This document shows, one piece after another, positions 33,480 to 43,139 of a DNA stretch of 53,793 bases. Every line of letters starts with the position of its first letter. Position 1 is the first letter of the stretch. A model generated the notes under the pieces. It saw only the letters and a list, made by a program, of their open reading frames with translations. It was not told the origin of the DNA and made no database searches. Made by a program: the position numbers and the translations under genes. The stretch is from Salinispora fenicalii (GTDB lineage: Bacteria; Actinomycetota; Actinomycetes; Mycobacteriales; Micromonosporaceae): NCBI RefSeq assembly GCF_000514815.1, contig NZ_AZWQ01000027.1, positions 1 to 53,793 of the forward strand, read 5' to 3'.

Positions 33480-35036
33480 TCAGGCGACGAAACTGTTCCG
33501 CCGGCGGCGGGCGACCACGAAGCCGGCCGCGCCGATGGCGAGCAGCAGGCCGCCGAGACCAACCACCCGCAGGGTGGAGTCACCGGTGATCGGCAGGCTC
33601 GGGTCGGCACCGTCACCGCCGCCCCCACTGCCGCCGCTCGCATTGACCAGGATCGCGGCCTCGTCGTTGGCCGGCTTGATGTCGTCGTAGAAGCCGCCGT
33701 CGCACTGGCAGGGCACGTTGACCCGCACCGCGCCGGCAGCATCCGCGATGACCTCGTCGATCCGGAGGGTGAAGTCGTACGTCTCCTGCTCGCCCACCTT
33801 GCTGATGATGGGGGCGTAGCAGTGGTATTTCGCTGCCCCCGGTTCACCCCGGTCGCCCAGTTGGTCGCCTTGTATCGGGGCACAGTTGTCGGGCACTCCG
33901 ACCGCCGTGGTTCCCTGCGGGATGTCGACCTCAAGGTAGGTCACCGACGATCCGGGTCGACTGTAGTTGAGGGTGGCCGGACCGTTGTTGCGGAAGCCGA
34001 TGGTCGCGTGGATCTCGGCGTCCTTCTCCCCCGAGAGCTCGGCGCCGATCGCCTCCAGGTCGGTGCCGTTTTCCCCGGTGGCCGAGATGGATATATAGGA
34101 CCAGTTGTTCGACGGGTCGGTATCGGCCTGTGGCTCCCGAGCCGACTGGGTGCGGTTCTGTTCGGTCAGCGTGAGCTTCCCACCGGTGCCGGGCTCTCCC
34201 AGGGAGATACCCAGGTGGTGCAGACGCGCCTCGTAGGCTTCGAATTCGGCCGGCGTTTGCCAGTAGACATTGCCGTGTAAGGAACTCGGCGCGTAGGTGT
34301 CCGCCCCGAGCGTGTGGGTGAGGGGGGCGCTGTAGCTGGCCCCTGACGTCAGCTTTTCATCGAAGCGGCAGAAGACCAGATGGTCGCCGTCGTAGTTGCA
34401 GTTGCTGAAGCGCTGGTCGGCCCGGATCCCGTAGTCGTGGTCAAAGAACGCGACCGCCCCGTCGGCGGTGACCTCGCCCATGTTGCTGACCGTCAGCGGT
34501 TCCGTGAACGTCTCACCGGGTGCGGCGGAGAGTTCGTGCTCTGCCCCGGCGACGAGGTCGACGCCGGTGCCGACGCGTACTGTCGCTTCATGGGTGACCG
34601 GTGAGAAGCCCTTGGCGCTGAAGCTGACCTTCAGCATCCCCTCGTCGCCGTTCGCGGCGGCGGCGATGGGTACGAGAAGCACCCTGTAGGCGCCTCGGCT
34701 GTCCTCAATGTGCTGGGCAAGGGGTTCGACGCAGCGCAACACATGTGGTTCCGGGGTGGTGCAGTCGTTGCCCAGGCTCGCCGAGGAGACATCGACCTTG
34801 CCGGCGAGGTCGCTGAAGTCGTACTGGACGGTCAGGTCCTGCAGGGTGACCGGCGCCGAGGCGGAGATGGTCGACGACCTGTCCTTGCCGGCGGAGCCGG
34901 CGGCGAGGGTGACGTTGTCGAAGTAGACACCGAGCGTGATGTCGGTCTCGGCCGCCGCGGCGGGAGTGGCGGTGGCGACGAGCGCGCCGGCGAGGCCGAT
35001 CCCGGCGAGCCAGCGCCGGGTGGGGTGTTTGAACAT
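33480..35036 (-). CDS. LPXTG-type cell-wall anchored surface protein
   Basis: The product is 518 aa. ATG 35036 follows GAAGGAATTCC. A Sec signal peptide (FKHPTRRWLAGIGLAGALVA, cleavage likely after ATPAAAA) leads into a secreted region with two or three beta-rich modules, reminiscent of DUF11/CARDB-like folds (e.g. FTEPLTVSNMGEVTADGAVAFFD and ...FRNNGPATLNYSRPG). Paired Cys occur (NDCTTPEPHVLRC; SNCNYDGDHLVFC). A Gly/Ser linker precedes LPITG at about residue 481, a hydrophobic helix and the tail RRRRNSFVA: a complete sortase sorting signal. It would be linked to peptidoglycan. No sortase gene is in the window. Confidence 0.92.
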   Translation of the reverse strand: MFKHPTRRWLAGIGLAGALVATATPAAAAETDITLGVYFDNVTLAAGSAGKDRSSTISASAPVTLQDLTVQYDFSDLAGKVDVSSASLGNDCTTPEPHVLRCVEPLAQHIEDSRGAYRVLLVPIAAAANGDEGMLKVSFSAKGFSPVTHEATVRVGTGVDLVAGAEHELSAAPGETFTEPLTVSNMGEVTADGAVAFFDHDYGIRADQRFSNCNYDGDHLVFCRFDEKLTSGASYSAPLTHTLGADTYAPSSLHGNVYWQTPAEFEAYEARLHHLGISLGEPGTGGKLTLTEQNRTQSAREPQADTDPSNNWSYISISATGENGTDLEAIGAELSGEKDAEIHATIGFRNNGPATLNYSRPGSSVTYLEVDIPQGTTAVGVPDNCAPIQGDQLGDRGEPGAAKYHCYAPIISKVGEQETYDFTLRIDEVIADAAGAVRVNVPCQCDGGFYDDIKPANDEAAILVNASGGSGGGGDGADPSLPITGDSTLRVVGLGGLLLAIGAAGFVVARRRRNSFVA

Positions 35037-35222
35037 GGAATTCCTTCGGCTGGGGGTCACACCAAAGTCGGTTTGTGGATCGTAATCGACCTCTCGACGC
35101 CTGGCTGCCCCGAGCAGGTCTTGCTGGCCGATGCCAGCTAAAGAACTGAGTTGAATCCACCTTTTGGTCAGTTGCGTCTGGCTGCGCTTCCGGGCGCGAT
35201 GCCCGGCCAGTCGGTCGCCCGC

Positions 35223-35435
35223 TCAGCGGTAGTCGTCCTCGTCGCCCCCGACGGCCCGGGCCTGCTCCGTCGCGTCCCAGCCGTTGACCTCCAGACCGAG
35301 CTGCGGCTCGACCTCCACCTCGCCCGGGAGGACCACCGTGGCCTGCTCGAGCGCGTCCGCCGGCTCGGCCTCTGGGTTCCGCTCGTCCGGCGTGAGGTGC
35401 TCGCCCGGGGCGAAGTCCTCGTCGGGTAGGCCCAT
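35223..35435 (-). CDS. Small acidic hypothetical protein, 70 aa
   Basis: The product is 70 aa, starting MGLPDEDFAPGEHLTPDERN, very acidic throughout, with EVEVEPQLGLEVNGWDATEQ and ending GGDEDDYR. ATG 35435 follows GGGAGGGACC, a strong ribosome binding site. It diverges from the fba gene across ~360 bp. No signal or membrane segment is present. I recall such small proteins next to fba in related genomes but no function. Confidence 0.7.
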   Translation of the reverse strand: MGLPDEDFAPGEHLTPDERNPEAEPADALEQATVVLPGEVEVEPQLGLEVNGWDATEQARAVGGDEDDYR

Positions 35436-35798
35436 GGTCCCTCCCTGGATCTCGTGCGGGCAGCTACCCACACCGTACGGGCTGGTCACGCTCCGCGTCG
35501 GGGGGTGGCGTGGACCGAGCCGATCCGTTCGGAAACGGGAATGCCTCCCCGGTGTGGTGCCCCGGTGCCACGATGGGGGCATGGCCTCCACCGGGGTGCG
35601 AACGGGCGGTCCGGACCTTTCTGATCAGCGTCGCTGGGCTGGGTCGAACCAGGGGCGACGAGACCGGGCGTGCCCGGGCCGGTGGTGCCGACCGTAATCA
35701 ACTGCGGGATACTGCCGGCGGTGGACAGCGCGGTCCGGCGCACCCATGGACAACAGCGGCCGGCGACGGCCGAGAGCGTTAAGTAAGGAGCGTTCGAC
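35436..35798. promoter_or_regulatory. Divergent promoter region of fba
   Basis: This 363-bp region separates the 70-aa gene from fba. I see no supportable gene or strong dyad in it. TAAGTAAGGAG just before the fba start is its ribosome binding site. Confidence 0.5.
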
Positions 35799-36821
35799 AT
35801 GCCTATCGCTTCCCCCGAGGCCTACGCGGAGATGCTGGACCGTGCCAAGGCAGGCCGGTTCGCCTACCCCGCGATCAACGTGACCTCCTCGCAGACCCTC
35901 AACGCGGCGTTGAAGGGCTTCGCCGACGCGGAGAGTGACGGCATCATCCAGGTCTCCACCGGTGGCGCCGAGTACCTCTCCGGCCCCTCGGTGAAGGACA
36001 TGGTCACCGGCGCGGTGGCCTTCGCTGGGTATGCCCACGAGGTCGCCAAGAAGTACCCGGTGAACATCGCCCTGCACACCGACCACTGCCCGAAGGACAA
36101 GCTGGACAAGTTCGTCCGGCCGTTGCTGACCATCTCGCAGGAGCGGGTGCGGGCCGGCCAGGAGCCGCTGTTCCAGTCGCACATGTGGGACGGCTCGGCG
36201 GTGCCGGTAGCGGAGAACCTCACGATCGCCGAGCAGCTTCTCGGTGAGGCCGCCAAGGCCAAGATCGTCCTCGAGATCGAGGTCGGTGTGGTCGGCGGCG
36301 AGGAGGATGGTGTCGAGAACGCCATCAACGAGAAGCTCTACACCACCGTTGACGACGGCCTGGCCATGGTTGAGGCGCTTGGCCTGGGGGAGAAGGGCCG
36401 CTACATGGCGGCGCTGACCTTCGGCAATGTGCACGGCGTCTACAAGCCGGGCAACGTCAAGCTTCGTCCCGAGGTGCTCAACCAGATTCAGGCGGCGGTC
36501 GGGGCCAAGTACGGCAAGGACAAGCCGCTGAGCCTGGTCTTCCACGGCGGCTCCGGTTCGCTCCTGTCGGAGATCCGTGAGTCGCTGGACTACGGGGTGG
36601 TGAAGATGAATATCGACACCGACACCCAGTACTGCTTCACCCGTCCCGTCGCGGACCACATGTTCAGCAACTACGACGGAGTGCTGAAGGTCGACGGTGA
36701 GGTCGGCAACAAGAAGAAGTACGACCCGCGGGTCTGGGGCAAGGCCGCCGAGGCCGGGATGGCCGCCCGCATCGTCGAGGCCTGCGAGGACCTGCGCTCC
36801 ACCGGCACCCGGATGAAGTGA
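35799..36821 (+). CDS. fba: Class II fructose-bisphosphate aldolase
   Basis: The product is 340 aa with ATG 35799 after TAAGGAG. Zinc and phosphate-site blocks are IALHTDHCPKDKLDKF (zinc His and catalytic Asp), EIEVGVVGGEEDG, FGNVHGVYKPGNVKL (second zinc His), LVFHGGSGS (third zinc His and phosphate loop) and VKMNIDTDTQYCFTR. It splits fructose-1,6-bisphosphate to DHAP and GAP in glycolysis, or the reverse in gluconeogenesis. It is followed by a strong terminator and then the DUF3151 gene, a neighbour arrangement also seen in mycobacteria. Confidence 0.97.
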   Translation: MPIASPEAYAEMLDRAKAGRFAYPAINVTSSQTLNAALKGFADAESDGIIQVSTGGAEYLSGPSVKDMVTGAVAFAGYAHEVAKKYPVNIALHTDHCPKDKLDKFVRPLLTISQERVRAGQEPLFQSHMWDGSAVPVAENLTIAEQLLGEAAKAKIVLEIEVGVVGGEEDGVENAINEKLYTTVDDGLAMVEALGLGEKGRYMAALTFGNVHGVYKPGNVKLRPEVLNQIQAAVGAKYGKDKPLSLVFHGGSGSLLSEIRESLDYGVVKMNIDTDTQYCFTRPVADHMFSNYDGVLKVDGEVGNKKKYDPRVWGKAAEAGMAARIVEACEDLRSTGTRMK

Positions 36822-36838
36822 CCTGATCGCCGTAGTCG

Positions 36839-36869
36839 ACGGCCGGCTCCCGCACCGGGAGCCGGCCGT
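36839..36869 (+). terminator. Strong hairpin terminator of fba
   Basis: ACGGCCGGCTCCCG (36839-36852) pairs perfectly with CGGGAGCCGGCCGT (36856-36869), followed by a short T-containing run (TGCTCTTGG). It is 17 bp after the stop codon. Confidence 0.92.
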
Positions 36870-37039
36870 TGCTCTTGGTGCATCCTCCGGCAGCCCGAGG
36901 GCTGCCCGCGTAGCATCGGAGTCGGAGTCGGTGACCAGCAGCGCGGCCGGCCGGCGGCGGTGGGTTGTTCGCGCGGCGTGGTGCGATTGGTCAGACGACC
37001 CGCTCGCGGGATGTCGAGGGAAGCGGGTTGAATAGGGCG

Positions 37040-37468
37040 ATGCAGAACCTGTTGCCGGAGCCACCGGCCACCCTCCTGCCCGTGCACGATGAGGCTGACC
37101 GCGCCATCGCCGCCGCTGAGGAGAGCGGCGCGGACGAGGACTTCGCCGCGGTGGCGGCACGTTTCCCCACGTTCAGTGCCGCTTGGGCCGCGCTCGCGGT
37201 CCGCGCGTTCGCAGCGGACCAGGTGGTCCAGGCGTACGCGTACGCCCGCACCGGCTACCACCGGGGCCTGGACCAGCTACGCCGAAACGGTTGGAAGGGG
37301 CACGGTCCGGTGCCGTGGTCGCATGAGCCGAACCAGGGCTTCCTGCGGTGCCTCTGGGTGCTGTCCCGGGCGGCTGACGCCATCGGCGAGGCCGATGAGG
37401 CGGCCCGCTGTGCCCAGTTCCTCCGCGACTGCGACCCGGCCGCGGCGGACGCGCTGGCGAGCGACTGA
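37040..37468 (+). CDS. DUF3151 family protein
   Basis: The product is 142 aa. ATG 37040 begins MQNLLPEPPATLLPVHDE; an upstream ATG at 36965 lacks a ribosome binding site. Conserved blocks are FPTFSAAWAALA, VQAYAYARTGYHRGLDQLRRNGWKGHGPVPWSHEPNQGFLRCLWVLSRAADAIGE and the end EAARCAQFLRDCDP. The sequence reads like a degenerate tetratricopeptide helical array. DUF3151 members (such as mycobacterial Rv0360c) sit next to fba, but their role is unknown. Here it lies between fba and the proline-rich ATPase. Confidence 0.9.
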   Translation: MQNLLPEPPATLLPVHDEADRAIAAAEESGADEDFAAVAARFPTFSAAWAALAVRAFAADQVVQAYAYARTGYHRGLDQLRRNGWKGHGPVPWSHEPNQGFLRCLWVLSRAADAIGEADEAARCAQFLRDCDPAAADALASD

Positions 37469-37535
37469 CCTACCCTCGGATGACCGACGCCGGGCTGGTC
37501 GCGGCCAGCCCGGCGCACCGGTTCGTCTCGGCGAT

Positions 37536-39302
37536 TCAGAGCCCCTCGGCCACTGCGGCTGCGATCTTGAGCCAGGCGTCCCGGGCGGCCGACGAGAGCG
37601 CCCCGTAGCGGAGCGGCTCGCCGGAGTCAATGAGCCGCTCGTACGGGGCCAGGAGCACTGCCCGGGTCCGCGCCGCGAAGTGCGCCTGAATCGCCGGTAG
37701 GTCGATCTCTTTTCTCGACGGCGGCATCGATACGACGGTCACCGCCTGTCGCACCAGTCGTTGCCGGCCACTCTGCTCCAGATGGTCGAGCATCCGGGCG
37801 GCTGTCTCCGCTGAATCGTTGCGGGCCGACATGGTCACCACCAGCTGATCGGTGGCGTCGATCGCGGCCTGCCAGTTCTGCGCCCGCACGTTGTTGCCGG
37901 TGTCAACGAAGATCAGCTTGTAGAAGCGGCTGACCACCTCGCGGATCTCCGCGAATGCCGCAGCGGTGAGCATCCCCCCGCCGGTGGCCGACTCGTCCGA
38001 CGCGAGGACGTCGAACATCCCCTCGCCCTGGGCCCGGACGTACTGCGACAAGTCCCCGACCCGCCCGTGTGAGCCGTGGAATTGATTCAGGTCGCGCAGC
38101 AGGTCTCGCACCGTACGGGCATGGAAGTCCTGCTGGGCCCGCATGCCCAGGGTGCCCTGCGTCTCGTTGTTGTCCCAGGCCAGGACGTAGCCGCCACGCT
38201 TCTGACCGAAGGTCATGGCGAGTAGCAGGATCGCCACCGTCTTGCCGGCGCCGCCTTTCGGATTGACCACGGTCACCTGGCGCAGCCCGCCGAAGTTGCG
38301 GCGGACCATCTCCACGTCGCGGCGCATTTCCTGTTCCTGGCGGCCGGGCGGAAGGCGGAGCCCCATTCTGTTGACCATCGCCCGAACGCCCATGGTGGCC
38401 ATCGGATCCGCCGGGCGTACCTGCCGGCGCCGGGCGAAGTCCTCGGCGGTTGGTGGCGCCTGCCCTGTGGGCGTCCACCCGGCCGGCGGAGGTACCGGGC
38501 TGCCGTGCGTTGGTGGGTAGGGACCCGGAGCCAGCCCTACCGGTGGCAGTACTGCGGTTGGCGGCCCTGCCGGTGGCAGGCCGGTGGTTGGTGGTCCCGC
38601 CGGTGGCAGGCCAGCGGTTGGGTAGGGCGTTGGGACGGCTGCCCTACCGGTGGCCGATTCGAGTGTCGGCGCTGGCGGCGCGCCAGACTCCGGGCCGGGG
38701 GAAACGGGCGTGCCGGGGGGCCCGGCTGGACCGTGCCGGTCCTCGCCGGCGCCGGCCAGGTCGTTGCTGGCCTGGCTCGGGTTGTTGCTGGCCTGGCCCG
38801 GGTCGTAGCCGATCTCTTCCGGTGCTGGGCGTTGCGGTGGCGCCCCCCACGGCGACTCGGTCGAGGTGCCGCCGCGGCCAGCCCAGGCGGCTCTGTCGCC
38901 GGCGGGACCGCTCTCCGTCAGTGTCTCGGGGGGCGGTCTACCTCCGGTCAATGCCCCGGGCGCCGGACCGGTCGGGTCGAGGCTGAACGGTTGGTGAAGA
39001 TTGACGCCGGGATTCGGCACCAGGTTGGGGGCGGGGGGCGCTGGGGGAGCATCGGCTACCGCGCCGCGCGGATCGCCGTCCGGGCGTGGCGCCCAGGCGC
39101 TCGCTGCGTCGGAAGGAACGCTCGTCCACCCGGTGACGACCGGCGTCCTGTCGGGCGGCGACGGCGGCTGGTTCTGGTCATCCGGCGCGGGAGACCAGGA
39201 CACCGGTTCGGCCTCGGCCACCGGCCACAAGGGTTCGATGTCCCGCTCCGGTGCCGGCAGCTGGCCGGACGCGTACGACCGGTCGGCGTTCTCGTCCACC
39301 AT
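37536..39302 (-). CDS. Proline-rich ParA/MinD-like ATPase (EspI-like architecture)
   Basis: The product is 588 aa. ATG 39302 follows GGGGAGGAACC. Residues ~1-290 are low-complexity Pro/Gly/Ala-rich with repeats such as GLPPAGPPT. Residues ~335-588 are a SIMIBI/ParA-like domain: deviant Walker A VVNPKGGAGKT (~347-355), KLIFVDTGNNV (Walker B-like), DQLVVTMSARNDSAETAARML, and a C-terminal PYERLIDSGEPLRYGALS. Long Pro-rich arm plus MinD domain is the plan of EspI-type proteins of type VII secretion and of some polar-growth proteins in actinobacteria. No secretion genes are adjacent, so the role (secretion, partition or polarity) is open. Confidence 0.88.
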   Translation of the reverse strand: MVDENADRSYASGQLPAPERDIEPLWPVAEAEPVSWSPAPDDQNQPPSPPDRTPVVTGWTSVPSDAASAWAPRPDGDPRGAVADAPPAPPAPNLVPNPGVNLHQPFSLDPTGPAPGALTGGRPPPETLTESGPAGDRAAWAGRGGTSTESPWGAPPQRPAPEEIGYDPGQASNNPSQASNDLAGAGEDRHGPAGPPGTPVSPGPESGAPPAPTLESATGRAAVPTPYPTAGLPPAGPPTTGLPPAGPPTAVLPPVGLAPGPYPPTHGSPVPPPAGWTPTGQAPPTAEDFARRRQVRPADPMATMGVRAMVNRMGLRLPPGRQEQEMRRDVEMVRRNFGGLRQVTVVNPKGGAGKTVAILLLAMTFGQKRGGYVLAWDNNETQGTLGMRAQQDFHARTVRDLLRDLNQFHGSHGRVGDLSQYVRAQGEGMFDVLASDESATGGGMLTAAAFAEIREVVSRFYKLIFVDTGNNVRAQNWQAAIDATDQLVVTMSARNDSAETAARMLDHLEQSGRQRLVRQAVTVVSMPPSRKEIDLPAIQAHFAARTRAVLLAPYERLIDSGEPLRYGALSSAARDAWLKIAAAVAEGL

Positions 39303-39358
39303 GGTTCCTCCCCATGCCTCCTGCTGAGAGGATATGCCTCGGGAACGGACCGAGGGGC

Positions 39359-40396
39359 CTACCGGTTGGCGGTCCGGGGAGACCAGACCGCCCAGGCACC
39401 CGGCTCGGTCCACCAGGACCGTTTCCGTTTCAGCTGGCCCTCGGCGCCGTCGTCAAGGAACGGGATCGCCCCTTCCCGGGGCACCACGGCCACCGCCCGA
39501 CCACGGGCCCGGCGAACCTCCAGGCGTACCCGGCGACGGCCCCACCGGGACGAGGTGAGGACCGGGACGGCCACCGCGACCTCGACCAGGCCGTCCCCCG
39601 GGTCGGGGGTGGCGAGCAGAGTCACGTCGGCCAGCCGGGCATACCCACCGGCGTTGCCGATGGCGCAGGCCAGCAGCGGGTCGTCACCGGCGGACAGGAG
39701 TGTGTCGTCGACCTCGACCCGGCCTCGCCAGTGCAGCGGCTGGCCCCCTTCATCGGCGGCGCCGAGCAGTGCGCCGTCCAGCGTGACCGAGCCGGCGTCG
39801 TTGCGCAGCAGGTCGAGCCGGCGGGGCGTGCCCTCCAACACCGCCGCCGCCACCGCCACCGGGTCGCGGGGCAGCCCGAGTTGCGCTGCCAGATCTCGAG
39901 GTTGACCGCCACCGCGGGCTGGGTCGAGCGGCAGCACGCCGACCGGTGGCAGGTCCGGCACCGTCCGGTTGACCGGCAGATCCGCCGGGCGGCGGCTCGG
40001 TGGTGGAGCGTACCGCCGGACGAGGCGACGTAGGACAGTGCGCAACTGTGCGTCACTGGCGGTGCCGACGATCAGTCGGGTGCGGGAACTGGGGTCGGGC
40101 CAGCCGAGGCCGTCCGGTCGAGGTGGGCCATCGAGGCGGCTCAGCACCTCGTCGATTTCCCGCTCGGAGCGGGCGGTCACCAGGTCGACCCGTGCGCCCC
40201 GGGCGGTGAGCGCGTCCGCGCAGGCCAGCACCGGTACGCGGGGGGTCTCACAGCGTTCGGTCGACGGCTCGCCGGTGGTCTTGTCGGTTTCGCTGCAGCA
40301 GGCGCCGTCGCTGCCGCAGGTGCCCGGCGCGTCCCGCTCCGAGCCGAGCGTGAGCAGCACCACGTCGTACACGGGTCGCAGCCCTCCTGACCTCAC
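39359..40396 (-). CDS. Diacylglycerol-kinase-like protein lacking the GGDGT motif
   Basis: The product is 345 aa from GTG 40396. Part of the sequence resembles DAGK-catalytic/sphingosine-kinase folds: VGVLPLDPARGGG, LAAQLGLPRDPVAVAAAVLEGTPRRLDLL and the all-beta C-terminal half with ACAIGNAGGYARLADVTLLATPDPGDG. The usual GGDGT and GTGND nucleotide-binding motifs are replaced (GTASDAQL and LDPARGGG), so catalysis is doubtful. The N-terminus has an odd Cys cluster, GTCGSDGACCSETD, followed by ERCETP and LACADAL. It could be a pseudoenzyme or have changed chemistry. It diverges from purA. Confidence 0.75.
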   Translation of the reverse strand: MRSGGLRPVYDVVLLTLGSERDAPGTCGSDGACCSETDKTTGEPSTERCETPRVPVLACADALTARGARVDLVTARSEREIDEVLSRLDGPPRPDGLGWPDPSSRTRLIVGTASDAQLRTVLRRLVRRYAPPPSRRPADLPVNRTVPDLPPVGVLPLDPARGGGQPRDLAAQLGLPRDPVAVAAAVLEGTPRRLDLLRNDAGSVTLDGALLGAADEGGQPLHWRGRVEVDDTLLSAGDDPLLACAIGNAGGYARLADVTLLATPDPGDGLVEVAVAVPVLTSSRWGRRRVRLEVRRARGRAVAVVPREGAIPFLDDGAEGQLKRKRSWWTEPGAWAVWSPRTANR

Positions 40397-40440
40397 GCGC
40401 GAACCCCTGCCGGCCGCGCTGTCACTTCTTGTTAGCCTGA

Positions 40441-41790
<1,350 letters not shown>

Positions 41791-41856
41791 GTTCCCCGGT
41801 CGTCGTCCCTACCCCAGGACCGAGTGGGCTGCGAGTGGAGGTCGTAGGATCATCCC

Positions 41857-43107
41857 GTGCGGGTACTTCTGATTGGTAGCGGTGGGCGGGAGCATGCCCT
41901 CGCGCTCGGGTTGGTGGCCGATCCCTCGGTCGAGGTGCTGTTCGCCGCGCCGGGGAATCCGGGGATCGGCACGGTCGCCGGGATGCGGGACGTGGTCTTT
42001 ACCGATCCGGCCGCGGTGGCGGCGCTCGCGGTCGAGTGCAGCGCGGATTTGGTGGTCGTGGGGCCGGAGACGCCGCTGGTCGCCGGGGTCGCCGATGCCG
42101 TGCGGGCCGAGGGCGTCCCCGTCTTCGGGCCGTCCGCGGCGGCCGCGCGCCTGGAGGGGTCGAAGGCGTTCGCCAAGGACGTGATGACCGCCGCCGAGGT
42201 GCCGACCGCCCGCGCGTACAGCTGCGCCGACGCCGAGAGCGTCGGCAAGGCGCTGGATGACTTCGGCGCGCCGTACGTGGTCAAGAACGACGGCCTCGCC
42301 GCCGGTAAGGGAGTCGTGGTCACCGAGGACCGCCGGGCGGCCGAGGAGCACGCGCGGGCGTGCGGCCAGGTCGTGATCGAGGAGTACCTCGCCGGCCCCG
42401 AGGTCTCCCTCTTCGTCGTCACCGACGGTGAGACGGCCGTCCCCCTGCTGCCGGCGCAGGACTTCAAGCGGGTCGGGGACGGCGACACCGGGCCGAACAC
42501 CGGCGGCATGGGGGCGTACGCGCCGCTGCCGTGGGCGCCGCCCGGCCTGGTTGACGAGGTGATGCGCGACATTGTCCACCCGACCCTGGTCGAGCTGCGT
42601 CGGCGCGGCACGCCGTTCGCCGGGCTGCTCTACGTGGGCCTGGCGATCACCGCCACCGGCCCTCGGGTGATCGAGTTCAACGCCCGCTTCGGCGACCCGG
42701 AGACGCAGGCTGTCCTGGCTTTGCTGGAGACACCGCTCGCCGGGCTGCTGCACGCCGCCGCCACCGGTGAGCTGGCCGCGCACCCGCCGCTGCGGTGGCG
42801 CGAGGGCGCGGCGGTCACCGTCGTCGTGGCCGCCGAGGGATACCCGGCGAAGCCGCGCACGGGCGACGTGATCCACGGGGCGGAGGTCTCGGGCATCATC
42901 CACGCGGGTACGGTGCGCCGGGCTGCCGACGGCGCGCTGCTCTCCGCGGGCGGCCGGGTCCTCAGCTGCACGGCCACCGGCTCCGACCTGGCCGCTGCGC
43001 GTGACGCCGCCTACGAGTTGGTTCGCGGCGTCGAGCTGGCCGACTCGCACCACCGCACCGACATCGCCGCCGCGGCCGTGGACGGCCGGATCACCATTCC
43101 AAGCTGA
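41857..43107 (+). CDS. purD: Phosphoribosylamine-glycine ligase (GAR synthetase)
   Basis: The product is 416 aa from GTG 41857. N-terminal domain: VLLIGSGGREHALALGL. ATP-grasp blocks are GSKAFAKDVMTAAEVPTA, YVVKNDGLAAGKGVVVTED, EEYLAGPEVSLFVVTDG, and the signature DGDTGPNTGGMGAYAPLP, followed by GLLYVGLAIT and VIEFNARFGDPETQ. It joins phosphoribosylamine and glycine with ATP in step two of purine synthesis. It is 66 bp after purA; other pur genes are not in the window. Confidence 0.98.
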   Translation: MRVLLIGSGGREHALALGLVADPSVEVLFAAPGNPGIGTVAGMRDVVFTDPAAVAALAVECSADLVVVGPETPLVAGVADAVRAEGVPVFGPSAAAARLEGSKAFAKDVMTAAEVPTARAYSCADAESVGKALDDFGAPYVVKNDGLAAGKGVVVTEDRRAAEEHARACGQVVIEEYLAGPEVSLFVVTDGETAVPLLPAQDFKRVGDGDTGPNTGGMGAYAPLPWAPPGLVDEVMRDIVHPTLVELRRRGTPFAGLLYVGLAITATGPRVIEFNARFGDPETQAVLALLETPLAGLLHAAATGELAAHPPLRWREGAAVTVVVAAEGYPAKPRTGDVIHGAEVSGIIHAGTVRRAADGALLSAGGRVLSCTATGSDLAAARDAAYELVRGVELADSHHRTDIAAAAVDGRITIPS

Positions 43108-43139
43108 CCGCCGTCACACCCCGCCGGCGGAGCGCCGAT

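Noticed and set aside
35037..35222. Riboswitch in the leader of the LPXTG gene
   Set aside because: No match to c-di-GMP, c-di-AMP, cobalamin or other known conserved cores by eye.
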